Positions 33,580 through 46,000 of a DNA stretch of 64,000 bases are shown here, in pieces. The notes below the pieces were generated by a model. The model did not search any database, had not been told where the DNA came from, and saw nothing but the letters and a program-made list of their open reading frames with translations. This DNA comes from Austropuccinia psidii. Taxonomy: Eukaryota > Basidiomycota > Pucciniomycetes > Pucciniales > Sphaerophragmiaceae. The translations under genes were made by a program, and so were the position numbers. The stretch spans positions 49,214,698 through 49,278,697 of the forward strand of contig JALGQZ010000011.1 in the NCBI GenBank assembly GCA_023105745.1, written 5' to 3'. How positions within the stretch are numbered: position 1 is the stretch's first letter; every line of letters starts with the position of its first letter.

Positions 33580-36492
33580 TGCACCTAAAGGAAAGGTAAA
33601 CCTCCTCTCAGTTTTGCAATGAATAGATCATGGACTCAAGCCAGTTTTTAAGGGAGGCTGCTTTTTAATAATGAGAGAAGGAAGAATTATTGCCACGTTC
33701 TCTCGCACAGGAAACCTTTCTTCATCAAAAATCCGTACTCACTTTGTATTCTCTGTGCATCATCAAAATCCATCAAACGATTGGCACACAGTGCTTGGTC
33801 ATCCAAGTGACAGATATGTGAAGAGGTTAATTCAAAGTAAAGCTATCTCAGGCAACTTCACTTCGAGAAGCAGCTGTGCGGTATGTCTTCATTCCAAGCT
33901 CAAAAGACAGCCTCATGCACACCACTTACCATCTGCTCGTTCTCCATTTATGAAGATTCATATGGATACCCTGGAGATTTCACCACCCAGTCGTCAGGGG
34001 TTTCATTACATACTAGTCATTATAGACGATTTCAGTCGTTTTAATCAAATCTGCCTTATGACTGAAAAGGGTAATGCAGAGGAGTTTATCATTTACTTCT
34101 TAAATGAGTTAAAGAACAAGCTTGATATTACCCCAGGCTACATTCACACCAATAGGGGTGGTGAGTTCAACTCTAATTCGTTCCGACAGCAGTTGGTTAC
34201 CAGAGGCATTAGTCTGGAGCGTGGTCCACCTCACTCTCCACAGACTAATGGTGTTGCTGAGAGATTTAATCAGACCCTTCTCAACAAAATCAGATGTCTA
34301 CTGGCTCAATCAAATATCCCAATCACCTACTGGGATGAAGCGTCTAAACACGCATCACTGCTCCTGAACCTCCTTCCACACCAGTATCTAAAAATGAAGT
34401 CGCCAAACGAAGTACTATCTGAGTCATCCTCAACAATACAACCTGCAATCTCATATCACAGACTCCTGCCATTTGGAATAAAAGTTGTGGTAAAAAATGA
34501 AAGACCAATCAGTAAGATTAGTTGTACAGGACAAGCTGTGAAGGCACTCACTTTCGAACCCTATTCCGACGCACTAAGAATATATGATCCTGAAACTGAT
34601 AGGGTTAGAATAACCCGTGACTATACTCAGCTGAAATCAGAGACAGCGGTTGTCCTGAGAAAGCCTCAGGAGTCATTACCTCAGGTTATTAATAAAATCT
34701 ATCCGACTGAAACAAGTCTCCCAGTGTTAGGCAGGAATCTTGCTCCTAGACATCACCCCCGAATGAAGGAGTAGCAAGTAATGATAGTGCACCAGCCTCA
34801 GTTACCCAAGATCACTCAAAAGGATCGGGAAACTATGCCTATGTACCATTTTATGAAGCTGCCCCAAAGGACATTAAAAGTACCGTGAACCCTAAGAACA
34901 TCTTACCAAACACAAAACGATGCCAACAACCCCCAGATAGACTAATGCTTGCGGACGTAGTTACTTACAAACAAGCCATGTCTAACTCTTCCAAGGAAAA
35001 AGAATGGTATGCAGCCATGAAGCAAGAATTTGAATCACTTACCAGTCATCACATTGGTGACTTGGTACCCTATCCAACTGATGGGACTAAGGTCATTGGG
35101 GGTATGTGGCGACTAACTAATAAACGTAATGAGTTTGGTGAAGTCTATCGACATAAGGCTAGATGGGTTGTCCTAGTAAACCATCAAGAACATATGGTCC
35201 ACTATTACGATACTTGGGCTTCAGTAGCAAGAAACAAGACTTTCAAAATATTTCTGGTCCTTACAGTCACTCAAGGGTATATTCCTTACCAATTTGACAT
35301 TGAGACCGCCTTTCTACATGGAAAGATGGATGCCAATGTGTATGTCAAGCAAGTTAAGGGATTTGAAATCCCAGGGAAGGAAGGCTGGGTGTGGCAACTA
35401 AACAAGTTGTTATATGGCACCAAGCAGGCACCGAGAATGTGGCAGACTAAGCTCGTTGAAAGTCTTGGAGAACTTGGCATGAAACGTTCACGATCCGATG
35501 ACTCCCTATATCTGAATGAGAAGGGAAGTCTCCTTCTTCATGTTCATGTAGACGATGGATTCCTCATTGCAAAGTCTGAGTATGACATTCTCAATTTCCT
35601 TGAAAACCTGAATAAGAAACTGAAACTCAAGTATCAGAAGAAACCCACTCAACACCTAGGGTATCGACTTAACTGGAAGCACGATGGAAGTGTTGCCCTC
35701 AGTCAAAAAAATCTAATTCCACAACTACTAAAGAGTCATGACATGGAAAGATGCAGTGGCTTCAAAACTCCCTGCAATTCCAATCTGTTAAAAGAACTGG
35801 AAGATCATGGAGAACCAGTCATGGTAACTAATTTTCAACAAGCCATTGGTACTCTTAACTACATTGCTCAGCACACCCAACCAGACATCCTCTTCACAGT
35901 TAACGTTCTATCACGACACTCAACCCATCCTACAGCCAAACACTGGGTGGCACTCAAACACTTGCTGCGTTATCTACGAGCAAGTTGTGATCTCAGCTTA
36001 TGTTACTCCAGGCCTAGAGAAAAGATAGAGTCTCCCTTGATAGGCTGGGCAGACGCTGACTATGCAAATGACCGGTTCGACCGTAAGTCTATCTCTGGAA
36101 ACCTGATCACTTACTGCGGAAATCCTGTCCTGTGGACAAGTAAGAAGCAGTCCGTTGTTGCACAATCCACTACTGAAGCTGAATTCATATCAATGAAAAT
36201 TTGTGCTAAGCAACTTCGATGGCTCACCTACTTGCTATGTGATTTGGGACAAGTCATTGAAAGGCCAGTTATATGCAATGACAACTCTGGGGCGACAACT
36301 ATTTCAAGCCAGGCTAGTTTGAATGCTAACCCTAAGCACATCGAGATCAGATATCAGTATATACAAGATATAGTTTTGAAGAAGCTTTTGGATGTCAGGC
36401 AAGTGGGAACGAATGACATGATTGCAGATTTATTAACAAAGCCAATGGGAATTCAAAAAATGACAAGCATGACAAAGCAATTACACCTTTAA
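33580..36492 (+). pseudogene. Copia-4 pol: integrase, reverse transcriptase, RNase H
   Basis: It resumes the frame broken by Copia-5. A TGA at 33620-33622 is followed by pre-integrase WHTVLGHPSDRYVKRL and integrase (ORF 33671-34774). A frameshift near 34760 leads to the linker NYAYVPFYEAAPKD, then a long ORF (34885-36492) with reverse transcriptase HVHVDDGFLIAK and RNase H WADADYANDRFDRKSISG and AQSTTEAEF. Integrase residues: HMDTLE keeps Asp; HTNRGGEF (34151-34153) has Asn where Asp is expected; GVAERFNQ keeps Glu. The long ORF ends just before the purine tract. Confidence 0.9.
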
Positions 36493-36505
36493 GATCAAGG
36501 AGGAG

Positions 36506-37099
36506 TGTTATGAAGTAAGGGACAGAGGCATGATTTTCTACAGATGGAAAATTGCTAAAACTACTCTCCTGCTTAGCTATCACGCTGAATGGACCCTGGG
36601 ATGACATGTCTCAAATGCTACATGACATGATCATATCCAGGGATGAGATGTTGAGGATAAAAACTACTCAAGCACACTCTCTTGTGTTTAATCCCTCATC
36701 TCCAAATTCTATTTGTGTTCAACTTATTGTTTTCTCATATCTTGTATACTCAGGTGGAGTATCTGAGGCAACTGTCTTTCAACGTCGCCAAGGACTGTTG
36801 ATATTGATGTAGTTCTCTTATCGCAGCTATCTAAAGTAACTCAGTGATATTTCCAATAGTAAATAAATTTGTACAGGAAGCTGATTCAGCAGGTAGCTCT
36901 AATATCTGCTTTGCTTCCGCTAGAGTATTCGCTCATTATTGTTTTGTATAATGACTATTACAGACGTGTCTCACCTGTGCCTGAGGACACAGTTGTTAAT
37001 ATATACACTTACATATATATACATACTCACAGTTTCTATTACTGCTACTGTTTTTACCTAGTATCAGCGCAATAAAGATTACATACTAAATCTCTTGCA
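36506..37099 (+). repeat. Copia-4 3' LTR
   Basis: Follows purine tract aaggaggag and ends ctcttgca, then the duplicated target aaatg. A small deletion relative to the 5' LTR lies near 36775. Confidence 0.92.
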
Positions 37100-38158
37100 A
37101 AATGTTCTCAGTGACATTTTTACCGGTTTTGGATCGATTAACAGATGGTAGTTGCAAACAGTTGAAGTGGATGCACCAGAGTCTAGTACAAGCCTGTTGG
37201 TTTGTTTAGAGTCAGACACAACATTGAGATAATCATCATTTTCCACAGTGAGGAAACCATTGGGCCCATCCAAATCGTTATCAGAGACACTAGATTGTGA
37301 ATCTTCTTCCACCTGATTTGTCAAATTTTTGTTGTGTAGCTTCAGGAGTAGTTGAATATTTGATTCAATTTGCTTAAATCTCTTTTCAATGTCATCATTG
37401 TTATTTTTTGTAGGCGTTTGTCCAAATGTTGCAGTTTTGCCTTTTTTCCTCCATGATTTAGGCTCATTGTTTTTTTATTTTGTTGGTTGTTGTATGAGTT
37501 ATTGACGTTCAGAATAATATCTTCATCACCTGACGTTCGCCGACCATGTTTAGCAAGAAGCCGTTTTATAACTCTTTTTATAGTGAAGGGTTTGATATCA
37601 TATAGATTTTGAACCAAACTACTCAGTGAGCTGTCTTGTTCGAGGCCTCTTAGTAGGAATCCGGCTGCCGCTCCCTCTGTAATATGTACAAGACCATTGG
37701 TATTAGCAGCTAGGAATTTTAATGTTGTATATTTCTTCTGGAAACGCAGTACATGGGCTGGAAGTTATGACGATGGATCAAAAGTGAGATCCATTTCAAA
37801 TAGACTATCACATAGAGATATGACGGACGTCTTCCCACTGGCCATTTTCAGTGATTGGATAGCTTGACCAAAATACCTTTGATCGTAAAGAAGTGGCTGA
37901 AGATCTTCATGCACTGTGTTATAGAGAGTTGACATTGCAAAAGAATTTTATATTATGATCTGAATTCAGTTTGTTTGTTTTTACCCACTCTTCATCAAAA
38001 AGCATGTCATATCCTTTCTACGTGAAAAGAAATGTTCATTGTTCAAACCACTGCATGCAATTGTCGCCAGTGAGAACTTTGATCTTCATTCTAGAAGATC
38101 AGTTGTCTTCAGTGTCGGATGGTCCTTTTAACAGTGCGGATGATGATGGAATTGACAT
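37100..38158 (-). pseudogene. Copia-1 gag and protease relic
   Basis: Minus-strand gag begins MSIPSSSALLKGPSDTED at 38158 and has several stops. Readable blocks are NCMQWFEQ and KGYDMLFDEEW (near 37990-38080), SLCDSLFEMDLTFDPSS (near 37790-37830) and SSLVQNLYDIKPFTIKRVIK (37342-37617). Protease LVLDSGASTSTVCNYHLLID is in 37079-37324, whose last residues run into the Copia-4 LTR. Stops and frame breaks make it non-functional. Confidence 0.85.
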
Positions 38159-38209
38159 GATCTTAATTTAGCTCTTGTTCTGTTCTAGCCGTGCCGTATC
38201 AAGCGGTAA

Positions 38210-38221
38210 CTCTTGCTACCA
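38210..38221 (-). promoter_or_regulatory. Copia-1 primer-binding site
   Basis: The minus strand reads tggtagcaagag directly after the 5' LTR. It differs at one base from the Copia-4 site and likewise fits an initiator tRNA-Met 3' end. Confidence 0.7.
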
Positions 38222-38832
38222 TGTAGGGATTTCAGAGAGTTAATTTTTTATGCTTTATTTCGATAACCTGACACTTGTAGTGTGCAGCTATAGCTAGTAA
38301 CAGGAACTAAATTCATCTGTAAGTTTATAAGTTAGTTCACTAAAAGATAGTGTCACAGAAGTCGGGATGTACCTTGTAGCAAATAATAGCTTAGTATCAC
38401 ATATTGGATTACAACTCTTTGCCAGAAATCTGTTTTGACAGAGTAAAACCAGCCTGACATATGACATTAGAAAACACAGAAACATAAAAGCAATACATGC
38501 TATAGGTTAGTTACCTCCACTGGTCTCCTCTTCACTGATCCTGGTCTTGATGTTGTCAATCGCAATCCCTTGAACCAAGGGAGTTTTGAGTCGAGAATGG
38601 TAAAAACTGAAGATAATTGAATGAACTTCGTAGATTAAGATAAAAGAAAGATCTCTGCCTTCCTCCTTATTTACCATTTTAGGTTCTTCATTTAAATACT
38701 TGTACCATGGCGCATATAGGCCGGAAAACTGATTATGTCACTCTTTCACATGTTTATCCTGATTTACGTCATCTCCCATAAGATCACCTTTGATTACGTC
38801 ACTTCCCACCGCAGCACATGTTACTGATGTCA
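38222..38832 (-). repeat. Copia-1 5' LTR
   Basis: On the minus strand it runs from tgacatcagtaacatg to aaatccctaca. It is followed on the plus strand by target duplication attta (38833-38837). Equal in length (611 bp) to the 3' LTR at 13480. Confidence 0.93.
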
Positions 38833-38837
38833 ATTTA

Positions 38838-39272
38838 TAGGACTAAATTTTTGAGTCAACAATCTTCCTTACAAAAAGTTTGGCATAATTTGTACAATAT
38901 CAGCAATCCATTGCCAATTTTGATCAACTTGGTGGGGACATTTTATTGCTATCTATCTTTGTGAATTCATTAATTCAAAAGGTAAAATTATTTTCATATT
39001 TTCATATTTTATCTTCTAAATCATGAGTTTTGAATGTCTCCATGACTCATGTATCTAGTCTAAATTTATAATAAATTTCAAGATAGCACGTCTTGGTCCA
39101 ATTCATTCAGTTTCAACAACTTCCCCGTTCAATCAAGTTTAATTTAAATTATCAAAATTAATCTCACCAATATATATATATAATCCATAAATTTACTTTT
39201 TAAATTTCTTCATGTGATATAGGGGCTATGAAAGACTCTTTTTATTGTATGGTATCAAAAATTTGTCATACT
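38838..39272. other. Host interval between Copia-1 and Copia-3
   Basis: AT-rich sequence that was contiguous with 13441-13479 before Copia-1 inserted. It contains a short TA repeat near 39168-39181. I see no gene. The right boundary depends on where the Copia-3 LTR starts. Confidence 0.5.
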
Positions 39273-40356
39273 TGTTGAAAATAAATGACAAACAACACTC
39301 CTAAGCCACAAATTGTCCAAGCTCCAAACCACTAAAGCGGGACAACCACCACAGTGATTGACCACACTCACAGACTGTTATGTTAAGATAACTAAACAGT
39401 GGAATACAAATTTTATGGATGAAGATAGATATAATAGAAGCTACTCTTGATGCTACAACAAGCAGTATTAGTTATGATAGTTTGTGATATAGTAAGTAAG
39501 AGTATAACAAAGTAAAGGTAAAGAGAAAGTTAAGAGAAATTGGAACAGAAGATACAATGGAGAAGCAGAAAAAGAAAAGAAAAATAATATCCAGGAAAAG
39601 AAAAATGATAACAAGGAAAGAAGAAGTAAGGAGTGGTTTATATGTCTACTACTCAGGGCCAATGGATTTCCTTTAGTGGGGAATCCATGGCAAGTCTTCG
39701 ATCATCAATGGATACTTAAGCGTATTAATACTAAATGTGGCCATGGTTAATCTTGGCTCATTTCTGCCAATTTTCCAACACAGATAGCTGCCACAGTGAT
39801 CAATGACTCTATCCACCACCAACACTCACGAATATTTAAATCATCCCTCTCAGCTCTTGACAAGAATAATCATTGAACCCTTCTCTTCTCTTTACTAACT
39901 TCTGTTTTATTCTTTCTTATCAAATCATTCTTTTTTGTTGCTTACTCTACTTTTTTGCACTTGTTCCTTTCTTTTATTTTTTTAATAAAATACTTGTCAT
40001 TAGCTGTTCAGGTACAGTCACAACTAATCATTTTATCACTTTATTAACTACAAGATAATAAATAACTTCTTTTATTGTTTTAAATGTTTGTGTTCTAAGT
40101 TGTTTCATAATTTTCCATTTATTAATTATCCACTTGTTATCCACCTTTAGGTATTGTCTAGATGTGATGAAATGATAGGAGAATATGAGTAGTACAGGAT
40201 TTTATAGCACACAAAGAAATGGGTTCCTCCAGCTTTTCCCTAAGCTGTTGGATAGAGATGACCATGCAATATCATCTGATGTGTGATTAGACACACTGAT
40301 GAATTGTGTTTGATTGAAACTGCTGGCTCATAGTGGTTTTACCACAAATATCAACA
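39273..40356 (-). repeat. Copia-3 3' LTR (outer boundary tentative)
   Basis: The inner boundary is firm: on the minus strand a purine tract (gcaagaggggc) is followed by tgttgatatttgtgg at 40356. The other LTR lies beyond the window, so the outer boundary cannot be confirmed. The choice of 39273 rests only on tgttga there mirroring tcaaca at 40351-40356; tgttatgt near 39376 is an alternative. ORFs inside (39468-39662, 39873-40058) are low-complexity and AT-driven. Confidence 0.5.
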
Positions 40357-40365
40357 GCCCCTCTT

Positions 40366-41549
40366 GCGAACAACTTTGGAATTAAGCACTTACTTGAGGT
40401 TGAGGAAGCTTTGAGATTGTAACAAGATTTTTTGCCGACTGACTTAGTGAGGAAGTCAGCAGCCATGAACTTAGTAGAGATGTATTTTAGGTTGATTACT
40501 GGGTTCTTGATTAGATTGCGTATATAGTGATATTTGATGTCCATATGCTTGGTTTTGAATCCATTGTGGTTTGTGTTTGAAAAAGCCAAATAAATGGCTC
40601 CCTTGTTGTCGTTGAAAAGTTTGGGATTAGGATTACCTTCATTTAAATTGATTTCTTTTAGAAGTTGCATCAGCCATTCCACTTCTTTTTTCATGCCGGA
40701 CAGAGCCTTGTACTCTGCTTCTGTTGTTGAGTGTGATATGGTAGGTTGTTTCTTAGTTCTCCAAGAGAACAAGTGTCCGTTCACCGTTACTGTGTAGCCT
40801 GATGTTGATCTTATGTTGACTACTGAGTTCCCCAAGTCAGCATCTGCATATGCCACCATGCCCTCCTTACCCCCTTTGGAATAGTGCAGAAATAGCTTTC
40901 TTGTATGATATAGATACCTTAGGACTTGTAAGCACGCAGTCCAGTGTGTGATTCCAGGTTTTTCCAAAAAAATGGGATAAGTGGCTTACTGCAAATGTAA
41001 TGTCAGGTCTAGTATTGGTACTTATGTAGTTAAGAGCACCTATGGTGCTTCAATAGTTGATGTTGAGGTCTAAAAAATCTGTTTCTTCTTCTTTGGTGGA
41101 AATATTGAGTTGGAGGTTTGGTTTAAGTTGAGTGTTAAATGGTGAGTATCTTTCTGGCTCATATTCCCAAGCCAAGGTATTGATGTAGTGTTCTTGTGAT
41201 AAGATAAATCCATTGTTTTCATGGGTAATTTTAACACCAAGTAGTACACCAGCTTCAACCAAGTCTTTCATGTCAAAAGCCCTCTTTATTTCCATTTTGA
41301 AATTGGTGAGATCAGGCCCAAATATTGCGAGGTAGTCAACATGCACATAGATCCATACAGGTTAATCTCCCTTTCTGAAAAACATGAACCGGTCAGACAC
41401 TGCGGCTATGAGTCCTGTGTTTTTTAGCCACTCCAATAGATAGTTGTACCAGGAAAGTGGAGCCTGCTTTAAGCCGTAGATTGCCTTATGCAGTCATGAT
41501 ACCTTTGTCTTTGGGTCTTCATCTATTCTGTCCAGGATCTTGAGGGTAA
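40366..41549 (-). pseudogene. Copia-3 reverse transcriptase C-terminal half and RNase H
   Basis: Begins LKILDRIDEDPKTKVS, a stop replacing the next residue, then HKAIYGLKQAPLSWYNYLLE, the active-site block (41050-41346) and RNase H (40287-40967) with AYADADLGNSV and SHSTTEAEYKAL. The catalytic motif reads HVDYLAIF: the second Asp is Tyr at 41332-41334. Stops interrupt near 41364 and 41050 and there is a frame change near 40970. The last codons of the RNase H ORF run into the LTR. Confidence 0.88.
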
Positions 41550-42988
41550 TGTCAGGATGAAACTATGATAAAGGTGTAAGATAGGTTAAATACAGCTTTA
41601 ACTATGTTTGTGACACGGTAAAAATAGTTCAAAAATATTCATAAGGGCTTAAAGATAATTAAATTCAAGATTAAAAGGGCTTTACTATATATGATATAGT
41701 GGTGGTGAGCGCTGTTGAAAGCCCTGGGTGCAGCTTTATCTGTTGGGTTACAATAATAAAAGTCTACAATAGTTAAATTTATAATTATACCTGATGATTA
41801 ACCAAGAGTAAAACTGTTTTTGACAGTTTACTATGTAGGTTATTCAAGAGAAGAATGAGGAAACAATTCTGGCTGTGAAAAGCCTCCTTTTTATCCTGAA
41901 ATGGGGTGGAAAGGGTACTACACCTTTCCACATAGAGGAAGTGAAGATTTTTTCACTGTCTAGTACTGGCTTGTGGTTTGAAAACAGCCTGTATAACCTG
42001 TATTGGTCTCAGATGTGGTTTTGAAACCACATCTGGGCAGTTTTCACCAATACAGGGTGAAAACTTTCATCTGGGGACCTCATAGCCTGATTCTGACGTG
42101 TATGACGCGTAGAATGCTGTACAGAAACTGTATGGGACCCCAGTATTGACTGAAATATGAGGTATTGAAGTAAAAACATGCTTCTTCATCTATTTGACAC
42201 CTCATATTCATGATTATGGGATATTATCCCATGGTAAGGCTGTATATGACAGCAGGTGGGAATATGACCTTAAAACAGCCATAAATTTGTCAATTCTTGA
42301 GATATCAACCTCAAAATTGGTTCAGTGTGTAGCCCTGTATGCCCTCTACACAATGGTACCTCATTTGATATGGGTATCATTAAATATGGCAAAGTTATCC
42401 CATGTACAAGATTTTGTACATTTGCCTGTTTTAGGCAAAAAGCTGTATTGAACTTGTTTGCCCCATACCTTCTGCTGTAGTTGAGATATAGGGAAGTGGA
42501 TGACACCATCAGATAGCCCTGATTGTGCTCTTTCCAAAAAGACCTGACTTCAAGTATCCCACACTAAAACTGTAGAAGTTAGATGAGAGGTGAATGTTTT
42601 GTTCATCCCTATTTGTCCTGAAATTGACCATAACTCCAGTAATATTAGTGCTAGCTCAGGTTAGCTGGTACCATTGGATAGTCCTGGCTTAAAGCTTAAT
42701 TTTGAATACCCATTTGATGGGGTTAAGCCTCTCCTTCTAGATTTTAGATGAGAGGTGAAAATTGAGCTTTATGCTCAGTAATAACTTTGAGCAGGAATAA
42801 CTTAGTTATTTCTTGTCCTATGGTGATGGGACTTATATTTTCAGAAAGAGGTGAGTTTCATCTTTTTTTTGATACCTTTTGAGCTAATTTGGCTCAGCTC
42901 CATGTTTTGGTGGTATCTTGGCTATACCATTGGTTTATGATATGTTGGCTGTCATGCTTGTGCTCTGGTTTTGAGTCACAGGCTGACA
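41550..42988 (-). repeat. Gypsy-A 3' LTR
   Basis: Starts tgtcaggatgaaac on the plus strand and ends ggctgaca. Contains the nested hairpin: outer arms 41997-42006 and 42047-42056, inner palindrome 42011-42034. A second hairpin, atgggatattatcccat, lies near 42215-42235. It differs from the 5' LTR at several percent of sites by eye. Confidence 0.94.
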
Positions 42989-43012
42989 TACCCTCCCTCT
43001 AAAAAAGGCTCA

Positions 43013-46000
43013 TCATTGATGAGACTGTTCAGTCCTCCTAGAGGCCCTGAATCTCCTTAGATGAAGGTTCCCATCTGGTATGGCATCTTCTGCTAACCAT
43101 TTGTCTTTATTAGCTGTTTGGTGCTTAAATCTGACTAAGTATTGTCTTTGATCCTTCCCATTAAGTCTGATCTTCCTGGCCCTGATGATCTTACTCACAG
43201 GTCCTGGGGAGTCTTCCACTTCCACTATGTCAGGTGGTGTGGGGTTCTCTTTCCTGGAAGGGAATTTATCCTCCTCTGTTTGGAAGTATGGTTTGACCAA
43301 ACTCACTGGGAAGACTGGCTGCTTCCTGGAAAATTCCTCTGTAGGTTTGACTTCCACTGCATTCTTTCCTATCAACTTAATGATAGTGAAAGGCCCTACA
43401 AATGAGTCCCTCATCTTCCTGGGTCCTTTAAGATTATTGAAGTTCAGTGTAGACACTAGCACCTGGTCCCCTTCCTTAAAGTCAGGTTCCATGTGTGTCT
43501 TGTCCCACCTCTGCTTATTATAGTCTTTGGCTTCAGCTATGCATTTAGCAGCTGTATCTCAAGCCCTCTTCCACATATCATGGAAGTTTTTGGCTGTGGG
43601 ATGGATGGTTAGAAGAACCTTCTTCAAATGATCCACAGGCAACAAGGGATTCCACCCTTTCTCTACCAGTGCAGGTGTTTTTCCTGTGGTAGAGTGCTGA
43701 CTTGTATTATAAGCCAGTTGGACAGCTGGTAGAAGGGTAACCCAGTAATGGGTATATCCCTCATGGTCCTTATACTCCATGCCATAGGCACAGAACCTTC
43801 TAAGGATGTCCTCCATAGTCTGGATAATGCTCTCAGCTAGGCCATCTGTTTGGGGATGGTAAGCTGTGGAAAAAGCAAGCTTGGTGCCAAGCATGTCATA
43901 CAAGTTGGTCCAAAATTCAGATGTGAAGTTTGGGCCCCTATCACTAATGATGATTTTAGGGACTCCACAGGTAGATATGATGTTATTCCAAAATAACAGA
44001 GCAGTATCAATGGCTGTGTCCTCTTTGTGGCATGGTAGACACCTCATGCTCTTGCTGAACCTATCAACTATGATTAAGCAGGCATTGTAGTTTTCTTTGC
44101 CTCCTGGGACAAGTCCTGTAACCCAGTCCATGTTAATGGTTTCCCATGGGTGCTTGGGTTCTTCTATATGTTGAAGTAACCCATACTTCTTCCCATGTTT
44201 CCTATTTGCCTTTTGGCATCTTTCACAAGTGTTGATGTATTCACTCAACTCTTGTTCCCACTTGGGCCACCAAGCTGTGCTTGCTACCCTCTCTTTGGTA
44301 CTGTCCTCACTCATGTGCCCCATATAGGGGCAGTCATGGCATTCCTGCAGGATCAGAGAGATGTGGTCCCTGTCTACCACTGTGAGTGCACTTGTGTGTT
44401 TTTCTCTGTGGTAGAGCAGGCCATTTATAAGGAAAGAATTGTTATCTTTATAGGCCCTCAACCAGGGTTCTTCCAGCTGGGCTTCCAGCTCTGGACTCCT
44501 GTACTTTTGTTGAAGGAGTTGTAGTAATATGCCACACTGTTTGTGCTTGGCATAAGACTTCAGTACTGCACCAAAGAATTCATTGTGTAGTTCTGAGGAA
44601 CTTATTCCCAGTATGGGAGTTTCTGTTCCCTCTGCATCAGTGTTTCCACTGTCAAGGGTACCACTTTCTGGTGCCCATTCAAAAAATCTGAAGTTCTTCT
44701 TCCTATCCACTTCCATGAAATGGATAGGAATTTTGGCTGCAACTTCAGCGTCATAAGCTGGATTGCTTTTGACATTCTCCAGTGGCCATCTGCTAAGGCC
44801 ATCTGCATTGGTATGACTTTTACCTTCTTTGTATATGATGGTCATGTTCCCTCTATACTCCTGGATGGCTATTTGCCATCTCAGCATGTGTCTATTTGTA
44901 GTCTTCATGTTCAGTAAAGCCTTCAAGGCTGTGCAGTCTGTGTAGACTTCAAAGACTGCACCCTCCAAATAATAATGGAGTTTCTCTAAAGCCCAGACTA
45001 GATATAGGCACTCAGTCTGGGTGGCCCATACCTGGCTTCTGAATCTTTCAGCTGCCTTGAGATGTAGCAAATTACTCCTTCTCTTGGTTCACCATCCACA
45101 ATTTGTCTTTGGTGAAGGGCTGCTCCTAGGCCTTGACTGCATGCTGCATCTATATATAACTTGAATGGTAGTTCAAAGTCAGGTAGGATGACCACAGGTG
45201 CATTTGTGAGTTCATATTTGATCCTCTCATATGCATCCCTCCTTTCCTTGGTTATTTCCAAAACTACATCTTTTGAACATAACCTGTATAAACTACTAGT
45301 TATGTGTGGAAAGTTTTTAATGTGGTTTCTATAGTAGCTAGCAAACCCAAGGAAAGATTGCATCTCTTTGATGCTTTTTGGTACTGGCTTTTGCAGTACT
45401 GCTGCTACTTTATTCTTGTCAATTGCCAGACTAAGACCTGAGACTTTATGTTCTAGAGCCAGTAACTCTTGTTGGCCAAAATTGCATCTTTTAAGTGAAA
45501 TTTTGAGATTTATGGGTGTGAATTTACTTAGTACTCTGTCTATGTATTTCACATGGTCTTCCCATGTCTCTGAGTATATAATGATATAATCAATATATAC
45601 TACCATCCAGCCTTCCAGTATTTCTTCTTGAAATATTGTGTCCATCATTCTTTGGAAATGGGCTGGTGCATTTTTGATGCCAAATGTCATCCTGGTATAC
45701 TCATATATGCCCATATGGAATATTATTCTGAGTAATTTCATGGAGTTTGGTTTAACTCCATTTTGGTGGAAACCTTTCATACAATCCATTTTGGTTATGT
45801 ATTTGGCTTTTTCCAGTTTATCCAAGGCATGAGGTATCCTGGGTATAGGGTACCTGTCTGCTTTTGTGTAGTTATTCAGAGCTCTGAAATCTCCGCACAG
45901 TCTATACTTGCCATCATGCCAGGTGATTAGGACAGGGGTGGTGATTTCCACTATTTCATTATGTCCAATCTTCCTGATGACATCCATATCCAGGAGTTCA

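Larger units (their letters stand above)
26741..37099 (+). mobile_element. Copia-4, full-length Ty1/Copia element carrying Copia-5
   Basis: LTRs 26741-27344 and 36506-37099, each starting tgttatgaag and ending ctcttgca. Flanks are aaaag (26736-26740) and aaatg (37100-37104), a 5-bp duplication with one substitution; removing the element plus one copy keeps the Copia-1 frame. Primer-binding site at 27345, purine tract (aaggaggag) at 36497-36505. Internal DNA is 27345-28523 and 33575-36505, interrupted by Copia-5. It belongs to the same lineage as Copia-1, with the same primer site and similar pol. Confidence 0.93.
13480..38832 (-). mobile_element. Copia-1, full-length Ty1/Copia element split by nested insertions
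   Basis: LTRs at 13480-14090 and 38222-38832 are both 611 bp and flanked by attta (13475-13479 and 38833-38837). The element reads right to left. Its own DNA is 14091-17150, 26685-26740 and 37100-38221. The remainder is the Copia-2 array (17151-26679) and Copia-4 (26741-37099). Removing each insert with one target duplication gives an uninterrupted protein reading across both joints (MSLRTF then SGRTNVTHKGKIKLG then NVIIYPVLFAPNGG). The element's own length is about 5.5 kb, normal for Copia. Confidence 0.93.

Noticed and set aside
38222..38832. Solo LTR of Copia-1
   Set aside because: No duplication flanks it on both sides; instead a primer site and gag follow inside and attta matches the flank of the distant LTR at 13480, so it is the 5' LTR of the split element.
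39468..39662. Small hydrophobic ORF that looks like a secreted effector
   Set aside because: Low-complexity Ser/Leu/Phe translation of AT-rich LTR-like sequence near the Copia-3 end; no support.
43142..43523. Long plus-strand ORFs opposite Gypsy-A integrase and many similar ones
   Set aside because: They are antisense shadows of a well-supported minus-strand pol.
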